64,000 nt of DNA from Pseudonocardia abyssalis (GCF_019263705.2 NZ_JADQDK010000001.1:3968001-4032000), one strand, 5' to 3'. Shown: positions 47,081-56,793, counted from the first letter of the stretch. The notes: generated by a model from the letters alone, not told the origin. Numbers and translations are program-made.

Positions 47081-48202
47081 GTGACCGCGGGCCGGGGCCT
47101 CGCGGCGCGCGGGGCGGGCGCACGGGCCGCCGGGGGCGACGTCCGGCGGCACAACCTCGCGCTCGTGCTCGGTGAGGTCGTCGCCGCCGAACCGGTGTCG
47201 CGGGCCGCGATCGCCGGGCGCACCGGACTGACCCGCGGCACCGTGTCCTCACTCGTCGAGGAACTGCTCGACGCCGGGCTCCTCGACGAGCTCGCCGCCG
47301 AGCCCAGCGGGCCGGGTCGGCCGGCGAACCCGTTGCAGCTCAACAGGTCCGGACCGGCGGGGCTGGGGATCGAGATCGAGGTCGACCACGTCGCCGCGTG
47401 CGTCGTCGACCTCACCGGCGCGGTGCGGGCCACGGCCCGGATCCCGTCGGCCCACCGCGACGCGCACCCCGGCGTGGCCATCGGCCGTGCGCTCGCTCTC
47501 GCCCGCACGGTCCGCGCCGAGGCCGGGCTGGACGTCGTCGGGGCGGCGATGGCGGTGCCCGGCGTGGTCGGGGACGACGGCGTCGTCGCGCGGGCACCGA
47601 ACCTGCCGCAGTGGTCCGGCACCGTCGTCGGACCCGAGTTCGACGGCCTACCCGTGAGCACCGCGAACGAGGCCGACCTCGCCGCGCTCGCCGAGCTGTG
47701 GTTCGCCGACGGCCCACCGGACGCGCTGTACGTCTCCGGGGGCGTCGGGGTCGGGGCGGGGATCGTGCTGGGCGGACAGCTGTTCCGCGGGGCCGGCGGG
47801 CGCGCGGGGGAGCTCGGGCACGTCGTCGTCGACCCGGACGGACCGAACTGCCGGTGCGGCGGGCACGGCTGCCTGGAACAGGTCGCGGGCCAGGAGGCGC
47901 TGCTGCGCGCGGGCCGCACCACCGACCTCGACGCCCTGCCCGCACACGTCCTCAACGGGGCCGCCCGCGCTCTGGGCATCGCGCTGGCCGGCGCCGTCAA
48001 CCTGCTGGACGTGCCGGTCGTCGTGCTCGGGGGGATCTACCCCCGGCTCGGGGAGCCCCTGCGCGCCGCGGTGCACGACCGGCTCGGCGAGCGGGTCGTG
48101 CACCGGTCCGATGTGGAGGTGCGTCTCTCGGCCCTGGGTCCGGGGGGCGCACTACGGGCGGCCGCCGCGTCGGTGGTGCGGGAGCGGCTGCGCCGCCCGT
48201 GA
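47081..48202 (+). CDS. ROK-family xylose repressor
   Basis: 373 residues. N-terminal winged helix (VRRHNLALVLGEVVAAEPVS, SRAAIAGRTGLTRGTVSSLVEEL) and a ROK sugar-kinase-like domain with the zinc motif CRCGGHGCLEQVA. Likely the XylR-type repressor of xylAB, induced by xylose. GTG at 47081 is preferred because the protein then starts just before the DNA-binding domain; upstream frame is low-information. Confidence 0.87.
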   Translation: MTAGRGLAARGAGARAAGGDVRRHNLALVLGEVVAAEPVSRAAIAGRTGLTRGTVSSLVEELLDAGLLDELAAEPSGPGRPANPLQLNRSGPAGLGIEIEVDHVAACVVDLTGAVRATARIPSAHRDAHPGVAIGRALALARTVRAEAGLDVVGAAMAVPGVVGDDGVVARAPNLPQWSGTVVGPEFDGLPVSTANEADLAALAELWFADGPPDALYVSGGVGVGAGIVLGGQLFRGAGGRAGELGHVVVDPDGPNCRCGGHGCLEQVAGQEALLRAGRTTDLDALPAHVLNGAARALGIALAGAVNLLDVPVVVLGGIYPRLGEPLRAAVHDRLGERVVHRSDVEVRLSALGPGGALRAAAASVVRERLRRP

Positions 48203-48242
48203 GCGGAAACGGCTGCCCCGGCCGCCTCGTCCGCGCACGAGG

Positions 48243-48920
48243 TCAGCTCGCGCGGGGCAGGAACCGGACGCCGTCGGCGGTCAGCGTCGAGCCGTCGACG
48301 ACGGTACCGGTGAGCACCACGACGTCGCCGACGACGGGCTGCTGGGCGAGCGCGGTGAGGTCGGCGGTGACGGTGCGGCCGTCGGCGGCGACCACCGTCG
48401 CGCTCGTGCCGGTGAGCGCGGTGACGGTGCCGGTGACGCGCGCCTGCGGCGTGAGGATCGCGACGGCGGTCGCGGCGTCACCCGTCCCGTCGACGCGGAC
48501 GACCACGCGCTCCCCCGCCGTCAGGTCCCCGAGTGCGGCGTTGCCGGCTCCGCGGACGCGGGTGTCGTCGTTCGTGCGCAGGGTGCGCTGCGCGCCGCCG
48601 TCGGGGGTGACGACGAGCGTGCCCTCCGCCGTCGAGACGACGGATCCGATGAGGACGGGGCCCTCGCCCAGCCCGTCGCGGTCGCGCTCACCCCTCGGCC
48701 CCCGGCCGGGACCGTCGCCGAGCTCGCCGGACTCGCCGGTCAGACCGATCTCCGGTCCCCCGCGGCCGTCCCGCCCGTCGCGGCCAGGGCCGCCGCCGGG
48801 GATCAGCAGTGCGGCGACGACGGCAGCGACGATCAGCACCGCCAGCACGACGGCGCCGATCACCAGCGCGCGGCCGCGCGGCCGTCGCCAGCGTCGGGTG
48901 GGGGCTTCGGGGGCGGTCAT
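48243..48920 (-). CDS. Membrane-anchored DUF5666 protein
   Basis: 225 residues: basic N-terminus, one membrane helix (about 19-41, ALVIGAVVLAVLIVAAVVAALLI), a Gly/Asp/Arg-rich linker, then two DUF5666 beta-repeat units (LIGSVVSTAEGTLVV and VTGTVTALTGTSATVV). Divergent from the response regulator gene; such proteins are often under control of the adjacent two-component system. Confidence 0.82.
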   Translation of the reverse strand: MTAPEAPTRRWRRPRGRALVIGAVVLAVLIVAAVVAALLIPGGGPGRDGRDGRGGPEIGLTGESGELGDGPGRGPRGERDRDGLGEGPVLIGSVVSTAEGTLVVTPDGGAQRTLRTNDDTRVRGAGNAALGDLTAGERVVVRVDGTGDAATAVAILTPQARVTGTVTALTGTSATVVAADGRTVTADLTALAQQPVVGDVVVLTGTVVDGSTLTADGVRFLPRAS

Positions 48921-48981
48921 CGGGGCTCCTCGGGTCGTCGGGGTGACGCTGCCGAGCCTGCTGCCCGAACCTGACCGGACC

Positions 48982-49014
48982 CTGAAGACAGGCGCTCCTT
49001 CAGCCGATCTTCAG
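48982..49014 (+). promoter_or_regulatory. CTTCAG direct repeats upstream of the two-component genes
   Basis: CTTCAG at 48998-49003 and 49009-49014, 11 bp apart (one helical turn), plus the same word inverted (CTGAAG) at 48982-48987. The arrangement of two hexamers per turn is typical for OmpR-family response regulators. It sits in the 117-bp divergent region between DUF5666 and the response regulator. Confidence 0.6.
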
Positions 49015-49037
49015 CGGCGGGCGGGCAGGATGGCGGT

Positions 49038-49700
49038 GTGGGAGCGCGCGTGCTGGTCGTCGAGGACGCCGAGGCGATCCGCACCGCCGTGCTGAGCGGG
49101 CTGACGGCCGCCGGGTTCGACGCGGCGGGCCGCGTCGACGGCAGCGCGCTGGAGCGCGACCTCGAGACGTTCCGTCCCGACCTCGTCGTCCTCGACGTCA
49201 TGCTCCCCGGCCGCGACGGGTTCGCGCTGCTGGAGGTCGTGCGCAGGCACAGCGACGCCGGGGTCCTGATGCTGACCGCGCGCGACGGCGTCGAAGACCG
49301 GCTGCGCGGCCTGCACGGCGGCGCCGACGACTACGTCGTGAAGCCGTTCGCGCTGGCCGAACTGGTGGCGCGGGTGACGGCGGTGCTGCGGCGGATGGGG
49401 CGCACGCCGTCGACGGTGGAGGTGGGCGACCTGCTCGTCGACGCCGCCGCCGGGGCCGTCAGCCGGGCCGGGGTGCCGATCGAGCTGACGGCCACCGAGC
49501 TGCGACTGCTCGACTACCTCGCCACCCAGCGCGGCCGCGTCGTCGGCAAGGGGCAGATCCTCACGCGCGTGTGGGGCTACACCGAGTACGACCCGAACCT
49601 GGTCGAGGTGCACGTCTCCGCGCTGCGGCGCAAGCTCGGCGAGCCGCGGCTGCTGCACACCGTCCGCGGGCTCGGGTACGTGCTGCGGGCAGAGGCGTGA
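49038..49700 (+). CDS. OmpR-family response regulator
   Basis: 220 residues. Receiver domain with VVEDAEA, phosphoacceptor D53 (LVVLDVMLPGRDG), T in MLTARD and K in VVKPF; C-terminal winged helix with ELTATELRLLDYLATQRGRVV and VEVHVSALRRKLG. GTG at 49038. Its stop overlaps the kinase start (GTGA). Confidence 0.94.
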   Translation: MGARVLVVEDAEAIRTAVLSGLTAAGFDAAGRVDGSALERDLETFRPDLVVLDVMLPGRDGFALLEVVRRHSDAGVLMLTARDGVEDRLRGLHGGADDYVVKPFALAELVARVTAVLRRMGRTPSTVEVGDLLVDAAAGAVSRAGVPIELTATELRLLDYLATQRGRVVGKGQILTRVWGYTEYDPNLVEVHVSALRRKLGEPRLLHTVRGLGYVLRAEA

Positions 49701-50968
49701 ACCGGCACTCGCTGCGCGCCCGCGTCACCGCGCTGAGCCTGCTGGTGCTGGCGGCGGTGCTGCTCGTCGTCGGGGTGCTCACCGACGTCGTGTTCACCGC
49801 GCAGAGCCGGGCGGACCTGCGCGGCCAGCTCACGGTGCGTGCCGCTCTCGCCGGGGAGCTGGTGGGTCGGGGCGTCGACGCCGCGGAGATCGCTCGGCAG
49901 GTGGAGGCGCCGGGGATCCGGGCGGTGCTGGTGGCCGCCGACGGGGAGGTGTACGGCGACCGGCGGGGCCGGGGCCGCGGCGACGACGACGTCCTGCGCC
50001 GGCCCCTCGCCGACGGGTCGCAGCTCACGCTGGTGGCCGTGGACGACGGCGTCACCTCCGCCCAGCAGCGCCTGCGCCGCACGCTGTTCCTGCTGAGCGT
50101 CGGCGGGCTCGCCCTCGCCGGGGTCGTGATGCTGCTGACCACCCGCGTCGCGCTCGCCCCGCTCGACGACATGACCGCGCTCGCCCGGTCCATCACCCGC
50201 GGCGACCGCGGCCGCCGGCTCGCCCCTGCGCGCACCGACACCGAGCTCGGACGCACCGCCGCCGCGTTCGACGACATGCTCGACGAGCTGGAGGGTGCGG
50301 AACGCCAGGCCAGGGAGTCCGAGGCGCGGACTCGGCGGTTCGTCGCCGACGCCGCGCACGAGCTGCGCACCCCGCTCGCCGGGGTGCGCGCGGTGGCCGA
50401 GGCGGCCGTCTCCCCCGGGCTCGACGCCGAGGAGCGCGACCGCCTGCACCTGCTGCTGCTGCGCGAGAGCGATCGCGCCGGACGGCTGGTCGACGACCTG
50501 CTCGCACTCGCCCGCATCGACGCCGGCATCGAGCTGCGCCGCGAGCCCGTCGAGCTGCTCGCGCTGACCCGGACCGAGGCCGACCGCGTGCGGCTGCGGG
50601 CGCCGGACCGGACGATCGAGGTCGCCGGCACCCCCGTCACCGTGCTCGCCGACCCGGCCCGCCTCGCCCAGGTGATCGCCAACCTGCTCGACAACGCACA
50701 GCGCTACGGCGCGGTGTCGGTGCAGGTGGGCCCCGGCGCGCAGGTACAGGTGTCCGACGACGGACCCGGTGTCCCGCCCGCCGACCGCGAGCGCATCTTC
50801 GACCGGCTGGTGCGCCTCGACGAGGCCCGCACGGCCCACGACGGGGGCGCGGGTCTGGGGCTGGCGATCGCCAGGGGCATCGCGAGGGCCCACGGCGGGG
50901 ACCTGCGCCACGCCGACATCCCGGCCGGTCGGGGCGCCACGTTCACCCTGACCCTCCCCACCCCCTGA
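49697..50968 (+). CDS. Sensor histidine kinase
   Basis: 423 residues. Two membrane helices (about 10-33 and 130-152) flank an extracytoplasmic sensor of about 95 residues, then HAMP, DHp with ADAAHELRTPLAG (H-box), N-box VIANLLDNAQRYG, G1 DDGPGVP, G2 GGAGLGLAIA. Partner of the response regulator with which it is co-translated. Signal unknown. Confidence 0.94.
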   Translation: MNRHSLRARVTALSLLVLAAVLLVVGVLTDVVFTAQSRADLRGQLTVRAALAGELVGRGVDAAEIARQVEAPGIRAVLVAADGEVYGDRRGRGRGDDDVLRRPLADGSQLTLVAVDDGVTSAQQRLRRTLFLLSVGGLALAGVVMLLTTRVALAPLDDMTALARSITRGDRGRRLAPARTDTELGRTAAAFDDMLDELEGAERQARESEARTRRFVADAAHELRTPLAGVRAVAEAAVSPGLDAEERDRLHLLLLRESDRAGRLVDDLLALARIDAGIELRREPVELLALTRTEADRVRLRAPDRTIEVAGTPVTVLADPARLAQVIANLLDNAQRYGAVSVQVGPGAQVQVSDDGPGVPPADRERIFDRLVRLDEARTAHDGGAGLGLAIARGIARAHGGDLRHADIPAGRGATFTLTLPTP

Positions 50969-50972
50969 CACC

Positions 50973-51050
50973 CGCCAGTCGGGCTCTCCCTGCCCGCGAG
51001 TCGGGCCCTCGCGGTCCGCGAGTCGGGCTGTTGCCACGCGCGAGTCGGGG
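50973..51050 (+). repeat. 22-bp-period array D (4 units, CGCGAGTCGGG)
   Basis: CGCCAGTCGGG at 50973 and CGCGAGTCGGG at 50995, 51017 and 51039, all exactly 22 bp apart. Begins 5 bp after the kinase stop and lies upstream of the K+ channel stop, i.e. between convergent genes, so it is not a promoter element here. Confidence 0.85.
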
Positions 51051-51122
51051 CGACCCCCCGGGCGCTGCTCACGGGCTGAACCCGACTCGGCCACCACGAG
51101 ACCCCGACCCGCGGGGGTGGGG

Positions 51123-52184
51123 TCAGTCCTCGTCGGGCGGGGTGGCCTTGCGGACGTAGAGCAGGCGGTCGCCGCGGTCGAGGGAGTCGACCTTCGACGA
51201 GTCGACGCGGTGCAGCGTGTCGCCGCGCACCACGGCCAGCACGATGTCGCCCAGGTGCCGCGGCGAACCGCCGACCTCGGCCTCCTCCACCTCGCGCTCG
51301 CTGATCGCGAAGCCGGCGTCGGGCGTCAGCAGGTCCTCGACGACCTCGACGACGTTCGGGCTCGTGGTCGCCGCCCCGAGCAGCCGCCCCGCCGTCTCCG
51401 CCGAGACCACGACCGAGTTCGCGCCCGACTGCCGCAGCAGGTGCACGTTCTCCGACTCCCGCACCGCCGCGACGATCCGGATGGTCGGGGAGAGCTCGCG
51501 GGCGGTGAGCGTGACCAGCACGGCGGTGTCGTCGCGGTTCGTCGCGACGATGATCGCCGACGCGTGCGCCACCCCCGCGATCCGCAACACGCTCGACCGG
51601 GTCGCGTTGCCGGTGACGGTGACCAGCCCGAGTGCGGACGCCGCGTCGAGCTGGGCGCGGTCGGTGTCGACGACGATGATGTCGTCGGGCCGCTTGTCGT
51701 CGCCGAGGAGGGTCTCCACGGCGGCGCGCCCCTTCGTGCCGTAGCCGACGACGATGGTGTGGTCGCGCAACCTGGACCTCCAGCGCTCGATCCGGAAGGA
51801 CTGCCGGGAGCGTTCGGTGAGCAGCTCGACGGTGGTCCCGACGAACGTGATGAGGAAGATCAACCGCAGCGGCGTGACGACGATCGTGGTCCACAGCCGG
51901 GCCGCGTCGCTGACCGGCACGATGTCGCCGTAACCGGTGGTCGAGACGGAGACCGTCGAGTAGTAGAACGCGTCGAGCAGGCTGATCGGGCTGCCCTCGG
52001 CGTTGTTGTCGATGTAGCCGTCGCGACCGAAGTAGACGATCAGTGCGGTGGCGACGAGCGCCCCCATCGCGATCGCCAGCCTGCGGAGCAACGACACCAG
52101 CGGCGTGACCGTCGAATCGGGCATCCGCACCGGACCGACCAGCGTCGGGTCGGCGATCGGCCGGCGGCGCACCTCGCTCCTCAC
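51123..52184 (-). CDS. Potassium channel with RCK (TrkA-N) domain
   Basis: 353 residues. Two membrane helices flanking a pore with selectivity filter TTGYGD (82-87), then an RCK domain starting HTIVVGYGTKGRAAVETLL with nucleotide-binding Gly pattern, followed by a TrkA-C-like end. Ortholog position of Rv3200c. The GTG at 52184 (MRSEVRRRP) is selected; further upstream open frame is shadow. Confidence 0.92.
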   Translation of the reverse strand: MRSEVRRRPIADPTLVGPVRMPDSTVTPLVSLLRRLAIAMGALVATALIVYFGRDGYIDNNAEGSPISLLDAFYYSTVSVSTTGYGDIVPVSDAARLWTTIVVTPLRLIFLITFVGTTVELLTERSRQSFRIERWRSRLRDHTIVVGYGTKGRAAVETLLGDDKRPDDIIVVDTDRAQLDAASALGLVTVTGNATRSSVLRIAGVAHASAIIVATNRDDTAVLVTLTARELSPTIRIVAAVRESENVHLLRQSGANSVVVSAETAGRLLGAATTSPNVVEVVEDLLTPDAGFAISEREVEEAEVGGSPRHLGDIVLAVVRGDTLHRVDSSKVDSLDRGDRLLYVRKATPPDED

Positions 52185-52226
52185 GCGCGGAGGGTAGCCC
52201 GCGACGCCCGTGCGACGATCACCGGC

Positions 52227-52592
52227 GTGAACTCCCGCGCCGCTATCGCACTCGCCGGCTTCCTCGCCGCCGCCGGATTCACCCACTTCGTGGCCCCCGA
52301 CTTCTTCGACTCGATGGTTCCCGGGCAGCTGCCCGGCACGGCCCGGTTCTGGACCTACGCCTCCGGTGCCGCGGAGCTCGGCGTCGCCGGCGCCGTCGCC
52401 GTGCCGCGCACCCGGCGCCTCGGCGGGCTCGCGGCCGCGGCGCTGTTCGTCGCGGTGTTCCCGGCGAACATCAAGATGGCCATCGACTGGTCCGACCGCT
52501 CCGTCGGCGAGCAGGCCATCGCCTACGGGCGGCTGCCGCTGCAGATCCTGCTCGTCCTCTGGGCTCTGAAGGTCCGCCGCGACGCGCGGTAG
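52227..52592 (+). CDS. DoxX-like small membrane protein
   Basis: 121 residues, four membrane helices, with AAAGFTHFVAPDFFDSMVP and FPANIKMAID, typical of DoxX-like/MauE-type proteins. GTG at 52227, 42 bp from the divergent channel gene. Function unknown; relatives are linked to thiol or redox metabolism. Confidence 0.8.
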   Translation: MNSRAAIALAGFLAAAGFTHFVAPDFFDSMVPGQLPGTARFWTYASGAAELGVAGAVAVPRTRRLGGLAAAALFVAVFPANIKMAIDWSDRSVGEQAIAYGRLPLQILLVLWALKVRRDAR

Positions 52593-52767
52593 CCCGCCGA
52601 CGCCCGCACTCCGACGGCATCGCCGGGGCCGCCCACCCGCTGCACCCCGTCGACGACGCGTCTCGGCCGGCAAGATCGTGATCGTCCGTGCACGGAGGCC
52701 CTTCCGAGGGCCGTTTCGGGCGGCGCGGACCGATCTCCGCGAACCGACGGCGAACTAGGCTGGCCGC

Positions 52768-53292
52768 ATGACCCGGTTCGTCGTGCTGCTGCGCGGGATC
52801 AACGTGGGCACCGCGAAGCGGCTCGCGATGGCGGACCTGCGGGACCTGCTCGGCGAACTCGGATTCTCCGCCGTCCGCACCCACCTCAACAGCGGGAACG
52901 CCACCGTCAGCGGGCCCGACGGCGAACACGTGCCGCGGATCGAGGCGGCCCTGCGCGGGCGCTTCGGGTTCGAGGTCCGCACCGTCGTGCTCACCGCGGA
53001 CGAGCTGCGCGCGATCGTCGACGGGAACCCGTTCGCCGAGGTGGCGACGAACGGGTCACGGATGATGGCGCACGTCCTGTCCGCGACGCCCGACCCCGCA
53101 CTGCTCGCCGAGCACGACGTCGCGGCCCTCGATCCGGACGGAGCCGCACTCGGTCCGCGGGTGATCTACCAGTGGTGCCCGGACGGGTTGCTCGCCGCGC
53201 CACCCCTGGCCGCGTTCGCCGAGAAGCACCTCGGCATCACCGTCACCGCGCGGAACTGGAACACCGTCACGAAGCTGGACTCCCTGCTGTAG
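52768..53292 (+). CDS. DUF1697 family protein
   Basis: 174 residues, full length: FVVLLRGINVGTAKRLAMADLR at the start, LGFSAVRTHLNSGNATVSG, VRTVVLTADELRAIVDGNPF and the C-terminal ARNWNTVTKL. Conserved family with unknown role. Overlaps the convergent adnB end by 26 bp. Confidence 0.92.
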   Translation: MTRFVVLLRGINVGTAKRLAMADLRDLLGELGFSAVRTHLNSGNATVSGPDGEHVPRIEAALRGRFGFEVRTVVLTADELRAIVDGNPFAEVATNGSRMMAHVLSATPDPALLAEHDVAALDPDGAALGPRVIYQWCPDGLLAAPPLAAFAEKHLGITVTARNWNTVTKLDSLL

Positions 53293-56200
53293 GCACCGAC
53301 TCCAGCAGCCCACGTAGGCCCGCGGCGTCGAGGAGATCGGCCGGGCGGACCGTGACGTCGGCGCGCACGTAGTGGAACGCCGCCCGGACCTGCTCGGGCG
53401 GGCACCCGACCAGCGCTGCCCAGGCCAGCCGGTACGCAGCGAGCTGCACCGACAGGGCCGGGAGCCGGGCGTCGTCGGGCAGGGCGCCGGTCTTCCAGTC
53501 GACGACCGTCCAGCCACCGTCGGGGTCGCCGAACACCGCATCCATCCGGCCGCGCACCCCCACCCCGGCGACGATCGTCTCGAACGGCACCTCCACCTCG
53601 ACCGGCCGCCGCTCCGCCCACTCACTGGCCAGGAACGCCTCCTGCAGCTCGGCGAGCGAGTCGTCGGACACCGCGTCCTCGTCGGCCGCACCGGGCAGTT
53701 CGTCGAGGTCGAGCAGCTGCGCCGCGCCGAAGCGCTGCTCGAGCCAGGCGTGGAACGCGGTGCCTCGGCGGGTGTGCGGGTTCGGCGGCAGGGGCAGGGG
53801 GCGGCGCAGGCGCGAGGCCAGCGTCGCCGGGTCGGCAGCGAGCTCGACGAGCTGGCTGACGGTCAGCTGCGCCGGCAGCGCGACGGTCGGCCGGGCGCGG
53901 GCGGCGGCCCGCTCGGCGAGCAGGATCTCGACGTCGGCGGCCCAGCCCTCGGGATCGGCCGGGTCGAACCCGGCACCGCCGCCGGGTTCGACGGGTTCGG
54001 GCTCGTCGGGGTCGGGCTCCTCCGGGCCTGGGTCCTCGGGATGCCGACCGTCCGGACCGACGGTCTCCGGGGCGGGGACCTCCGGGACGGGGACCTCCGG
54101 GGCGGGGACCTCCGGGGCGGGGACCTCCGGGGCGGGGATCACCGGGGCGGGGACGTCGAGCAGCTCCAGTTGGGACCCCGGGTCGGCGGCGTCGGCCCGG
54201 GCGGTGCGGGCGGCGTCGAGGTCGGCCAGGGCGGCCCGGACGCGGTCGGCCCCGGCGTGGACGTCGGCCGACCGGGCGCCGAGGGGGTCGAGCGGCCAGG
54301 GCAGGCCCGGCCCGTCGACGATCGCGGGGTTGGCCGCGCCGTCCTCCGGCGGGTCGGCCCACTGCTCGACGCACTCCGGCACGGCCAGCCGGATCTGCTC
54401 CAGGAACTCGGAGGGATCCTTCGGCTTCTCCCCCGCCGCGGGCCAGCGGTGCCCGGACACCAGCAGCACCCGCTCGCTGCGCGTGAGCGCGACGTAGAAC
54501 AGCCGCCGTTCCTCGGTGAGGCGGCGCTCGTCGAGGGACTCGGAGTGGGTCCTGACCGCGTTCTCCACCTGCTTGCGGTCGGTGCTCGCGGACAGGTCGA
54601 GCCCGGGGAGGTCGATCGCGTCGCCGCGCAGCGACACCGGGAGCTCGGAGGGGTCGGTGAGCCAGGTACCGCCGATCTTGCGGCCGGGGAAGACCTGGGT
54701 GACGAGGTGCGGCACGGCCACGACCTGCCACTCCAATCCTTTCGCGGCGTGCACGGTGAGCACCTGGACGCGGTCCTGCGCGACCTCGACGTCGCCCGGG
54801 GTGAGCCCGTCCTCGGCCTGCTCCGCGGTGTCGAGGTAGTCGAGCAGGGCGGGCAGCGTGGCCACCTCGGCGCCGGAGGCGAACTCGGCGACGACGTCGG
54901 CGAACGCGTCGAGGTGGGTGCGGCCGACCGGGCCGGGGCGGGCGGCGGACTCGGCGTCGAGCAGCAGCAGGCGTTCGGCGTCGGCGACCAGGTCGGTGAG
55001 CGGGGCCGCCGCGCGGGCACGGAGCCAGCTCAGCTCACGGCCCAGCCGCACGATCCGGTCGTGGCCCGCCGCCGTGTAGCGGGCCGGGTCGCCCGGGTCG
55101 TCGAGGGCGTCGACCAGGCCCGCCTGCTCGGCCTGCTCGGCGGGCAGCGCCCCCATCGCGAGCTCTGCAGGCGTCAGCGGGCCGGACCGCGGGGGTGACC
55201 CGGGCACCAGCTCACGCGCGCGGGCCCACAGGGCGGCGAGGTCGGCGACGCCGAGGCGCCAGCGGGCCCCGGTGAGCAGGCGGATCGCCGACGGCCCGGC
55301 CAACGGGTCGGCGACGAGTTTGAGCGCGCTGACCAGGTCGCGCACCTCCGGAGTGTCGATCAACCCACCCAGCCCGACGACCTCGACCGGGAGCCCACGC
55401 GAGCGCAGCGCGTCGGCGACCGCGTCCATGTCGGCGCGGCGGCGCACGAGCACCGCGGAGCTGGGGGTGCGCTCGTCGGTCCACTGCTCCGCGATCGCGT
55501 CGGCCAGCCAACCCACCTCGGTGGCGACGTCGGGCAGCAACGCCACCCGCACGTCGCCGCGCACCTCGGTGGACCCGGCCCGCAGCTCCCCGACGCCGAC
55601 GGCCCCCGGTGCCGACCGCAGCGGCTCGGACACCGCGTTGGCCAGCGCGAGCACCTCGGCGGGGTTGCGGAAGCTCGTGAGGAGGCCGAACTCGTCGGCG
55701 GGCTCGTCCGGCGCGGCGGGGAAGTCGGTGCGGAAGCGGACGAGGTTGCCCGCGCTCGCGCCGCGCCACCCGTAGATCGACTGGCACGGGTCACCCACCG
55801 CCGTGACCGAGGGCCCGTCGGCGCGCACCGGCTCGCCGGGCACCGTGCCGAACAGCGCCCGCAGCAGCACCCGTTGGGCGTGGCCGGTGTCCTGGTACTC
55901 GTCGAGCAGCACCGCGCGGTAGGTGGCCCGCTCGGTCTCCCCGACCTCGGGGTGGCTCTCCGCGACGCGGGCCGCGATGGCGAGCTGGTCGGAGAAGTCG
56001 ACGGCCCGCTCCGCCCGCTTGCGCGCCGCGAACGCCTCCACCAGCGGCAGCAGCTCGAGCCGCATCCGCTGGGCGTCGATCCAGCGCTTGTAGGTGAGCG
56101 ACGGCTCGGCCCGCTGCCCCTTCCCGCGGGGCGCCGACGACAGCGTCTCGACGAGGCGCTCGGCGTGGATGCGCACGGCGTCGGTCTCGACGAGGTGCTC

Positions 56201-56746
56201 GCCCAGCTCACCCGCGAGCGAGAGCAGGTAGCCGGTGACGGTGGCGGGCACCCGGTCGATGTCGAGGTCGTCGGCCCAGGTGCTGACGACGCGGTGCGCG
56301 AGCTGCCACGCCGCGGTCTGGCTGAGCAGCCGCGCCGCAGGCTCCGCGGGCAGGCGCAGCGCGTGCTCGCCGACCAGGCGCCCGGCGTAGGCGTGGTAGG
56401 TGGACACGGTCGGCTCCCCGGCCAGCACGGCCGCGCGGCGCTCGCCGCTGGGGTCGAGCTCGTCGAGCAGGCGCGTCCCTGCGAGCCGCCGCAGCCGCGA
56501 CCGCACCCGGGCCCCGAGCTGCTGCGCGGCCTTACGGGTGAACGTCAGGCCGAGGACCTGCTCGGGCAGCACCTCACCGGTGGCGACGAGCCAGACGACC
56601 CGCGCGGCCATCGTCTCGGTCTTGCCCGCCCCCGCCCCCGCGACGACGAGGGCCGGGCGCGGCGGGGCGGAGATGACGGCGGCCTGCTCCTCGGTCGGCG
56701 GGTCGACGCCGAGGGCCGTCGCCAGCGCGCGGGGGGTGAGGAGCAC
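53267..56746 (-). CDS. adnB: Helicase-nuclease subunit AdnB
   Basis: 1159 residues (M. tuberculosis homologue about 1100). UvrD-type motor: Walker [63 protein letters not shown]-terminal RecB-type nuclease with AFHAWLEQRFG, GRMDAVFGD, VVDWKTG and QLAAYRLAW. AdnAB resects DNA double-strand breaks; AdnB is the lead motor. A Pro-rich insert (about 864-930) contains 15-bp repeats. adnA is 122 bp upstream on the same strand. Confidence 0.95.
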   Translation of the reverse strand: MLLTPRALATALGVDPPTEEQAAVISAPPRPALVVAGAGAGKTETMAARVVWLVATGEVLPEQVLGLTFTRKAAQQLGARVRSRLRRLAGTRLLDELDPSGERRAAVLAGEPTVSTYHAYAGRLVGEHALRLPAEPAARLLSQTAAWQLAHRVVSTWADDLDIDRVPATVTGYLLSLAGELGEHLVETDAVRIHAERLVETLSSAPRGKGQRAEPSLTYKRWIDAQRMRLELLPLVEAFAARKRAERAVDFSDQLAIAARVAESHPEVGETERATYRAVLLDEYQDTGHAQRVLLRALFGTVPGEPVRADGPSVTAVGDPCQSIYGWRGASAGNLVRFRTDFPAAPDEPADEFGLLTSFRNPAEVLALANAVSEPLRSAPGAVGVGELRAGSTEVRGDVRVALLPDVATEVGWLADAIAEQWTDERTPSSAVLVRRRADMDAVADALRSRGLPVEVVGLGGLIDTPEVRDLVSALKLVADPLAGPSAIRLLTGARWRLGVADLAALWARARELVPGSPPRSGPLTPAELAMGALPAEQAEQAGLVDALDDPGDPARYTAAGHDRIVRLGRELSWLRARAAAPLTDLVADAERLLLLDAESAARPGPVGRTHLDAFADVVAEFASGAEVATLPALLDYLDTAEQAEDGLTPGDVEVAQDRVQVLTVHAAKGLEWQVVAVPHLVTQVFPGRKIGGTWLTDPSELPVSLRGDAIDLPGLDLSASTDRKQVENAVRTHSESLDERRLTEERRLFYVALTRSERVLLVSGHRWPAAGEKPKDPSEFLEQIRLAVPECVEQWADPPEDGAANPAIVDGPGLPWPLDPLGARSADVHAGADRVRAALADLDAARTARADAADPGSQLELLDVPAPVIPAPEVPAPEVPAPEVPVPEVPAPETVGPDGRHPEDPGPEEPDPDEPEPVEPGGGAGFDPADPEGWAADVEILLAERAAARARPTVALPAQLTVSQLVELAADPATLASRLRRPLPLPPNPHTRRGTAFHAWLEQRFGAAQLLDLDELPGAADEDAVSDDSLAELQEAFLASEWAERRPVEVEVPFETIVAGVGVRGRMDAVFGDPDGGWTVVDWKTGALPDDARLPALSVQLAAYRLAWAALVGCPPEQVRAAFHYVRADVTVRPADLLDAAGLRGLLESVPTAGSPAS
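54065..54155 (-). repeat. 15-bp repeat coding PAPEV units in AdnB
   Basis: GGGGCGGGGACCTCC repeated about six times in frame, encoding PAPEV/PVPEV pentapeptides at residues about 864-894, followed by a Pro/Glu/Asp-rich stretch. It forms a linker between the motor and nuclease parts of AdnB. Being 15 bp, copy changes keep the frame. Confidence 0.85.
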
Positions 56747-56793
56747 CGGTTGTTCCTACCCGTCCCGCCGCCCGCACACGGGTGCGGGGGGCG

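Noticed and set aside
35848..51100. A genomic island or prophage in the 15-kb stretch between nudC and the channel gene
   Set aside because: No integrase, transposase, tRNA junction or direct repeat ends; base composition and codon use look like the neighbours.
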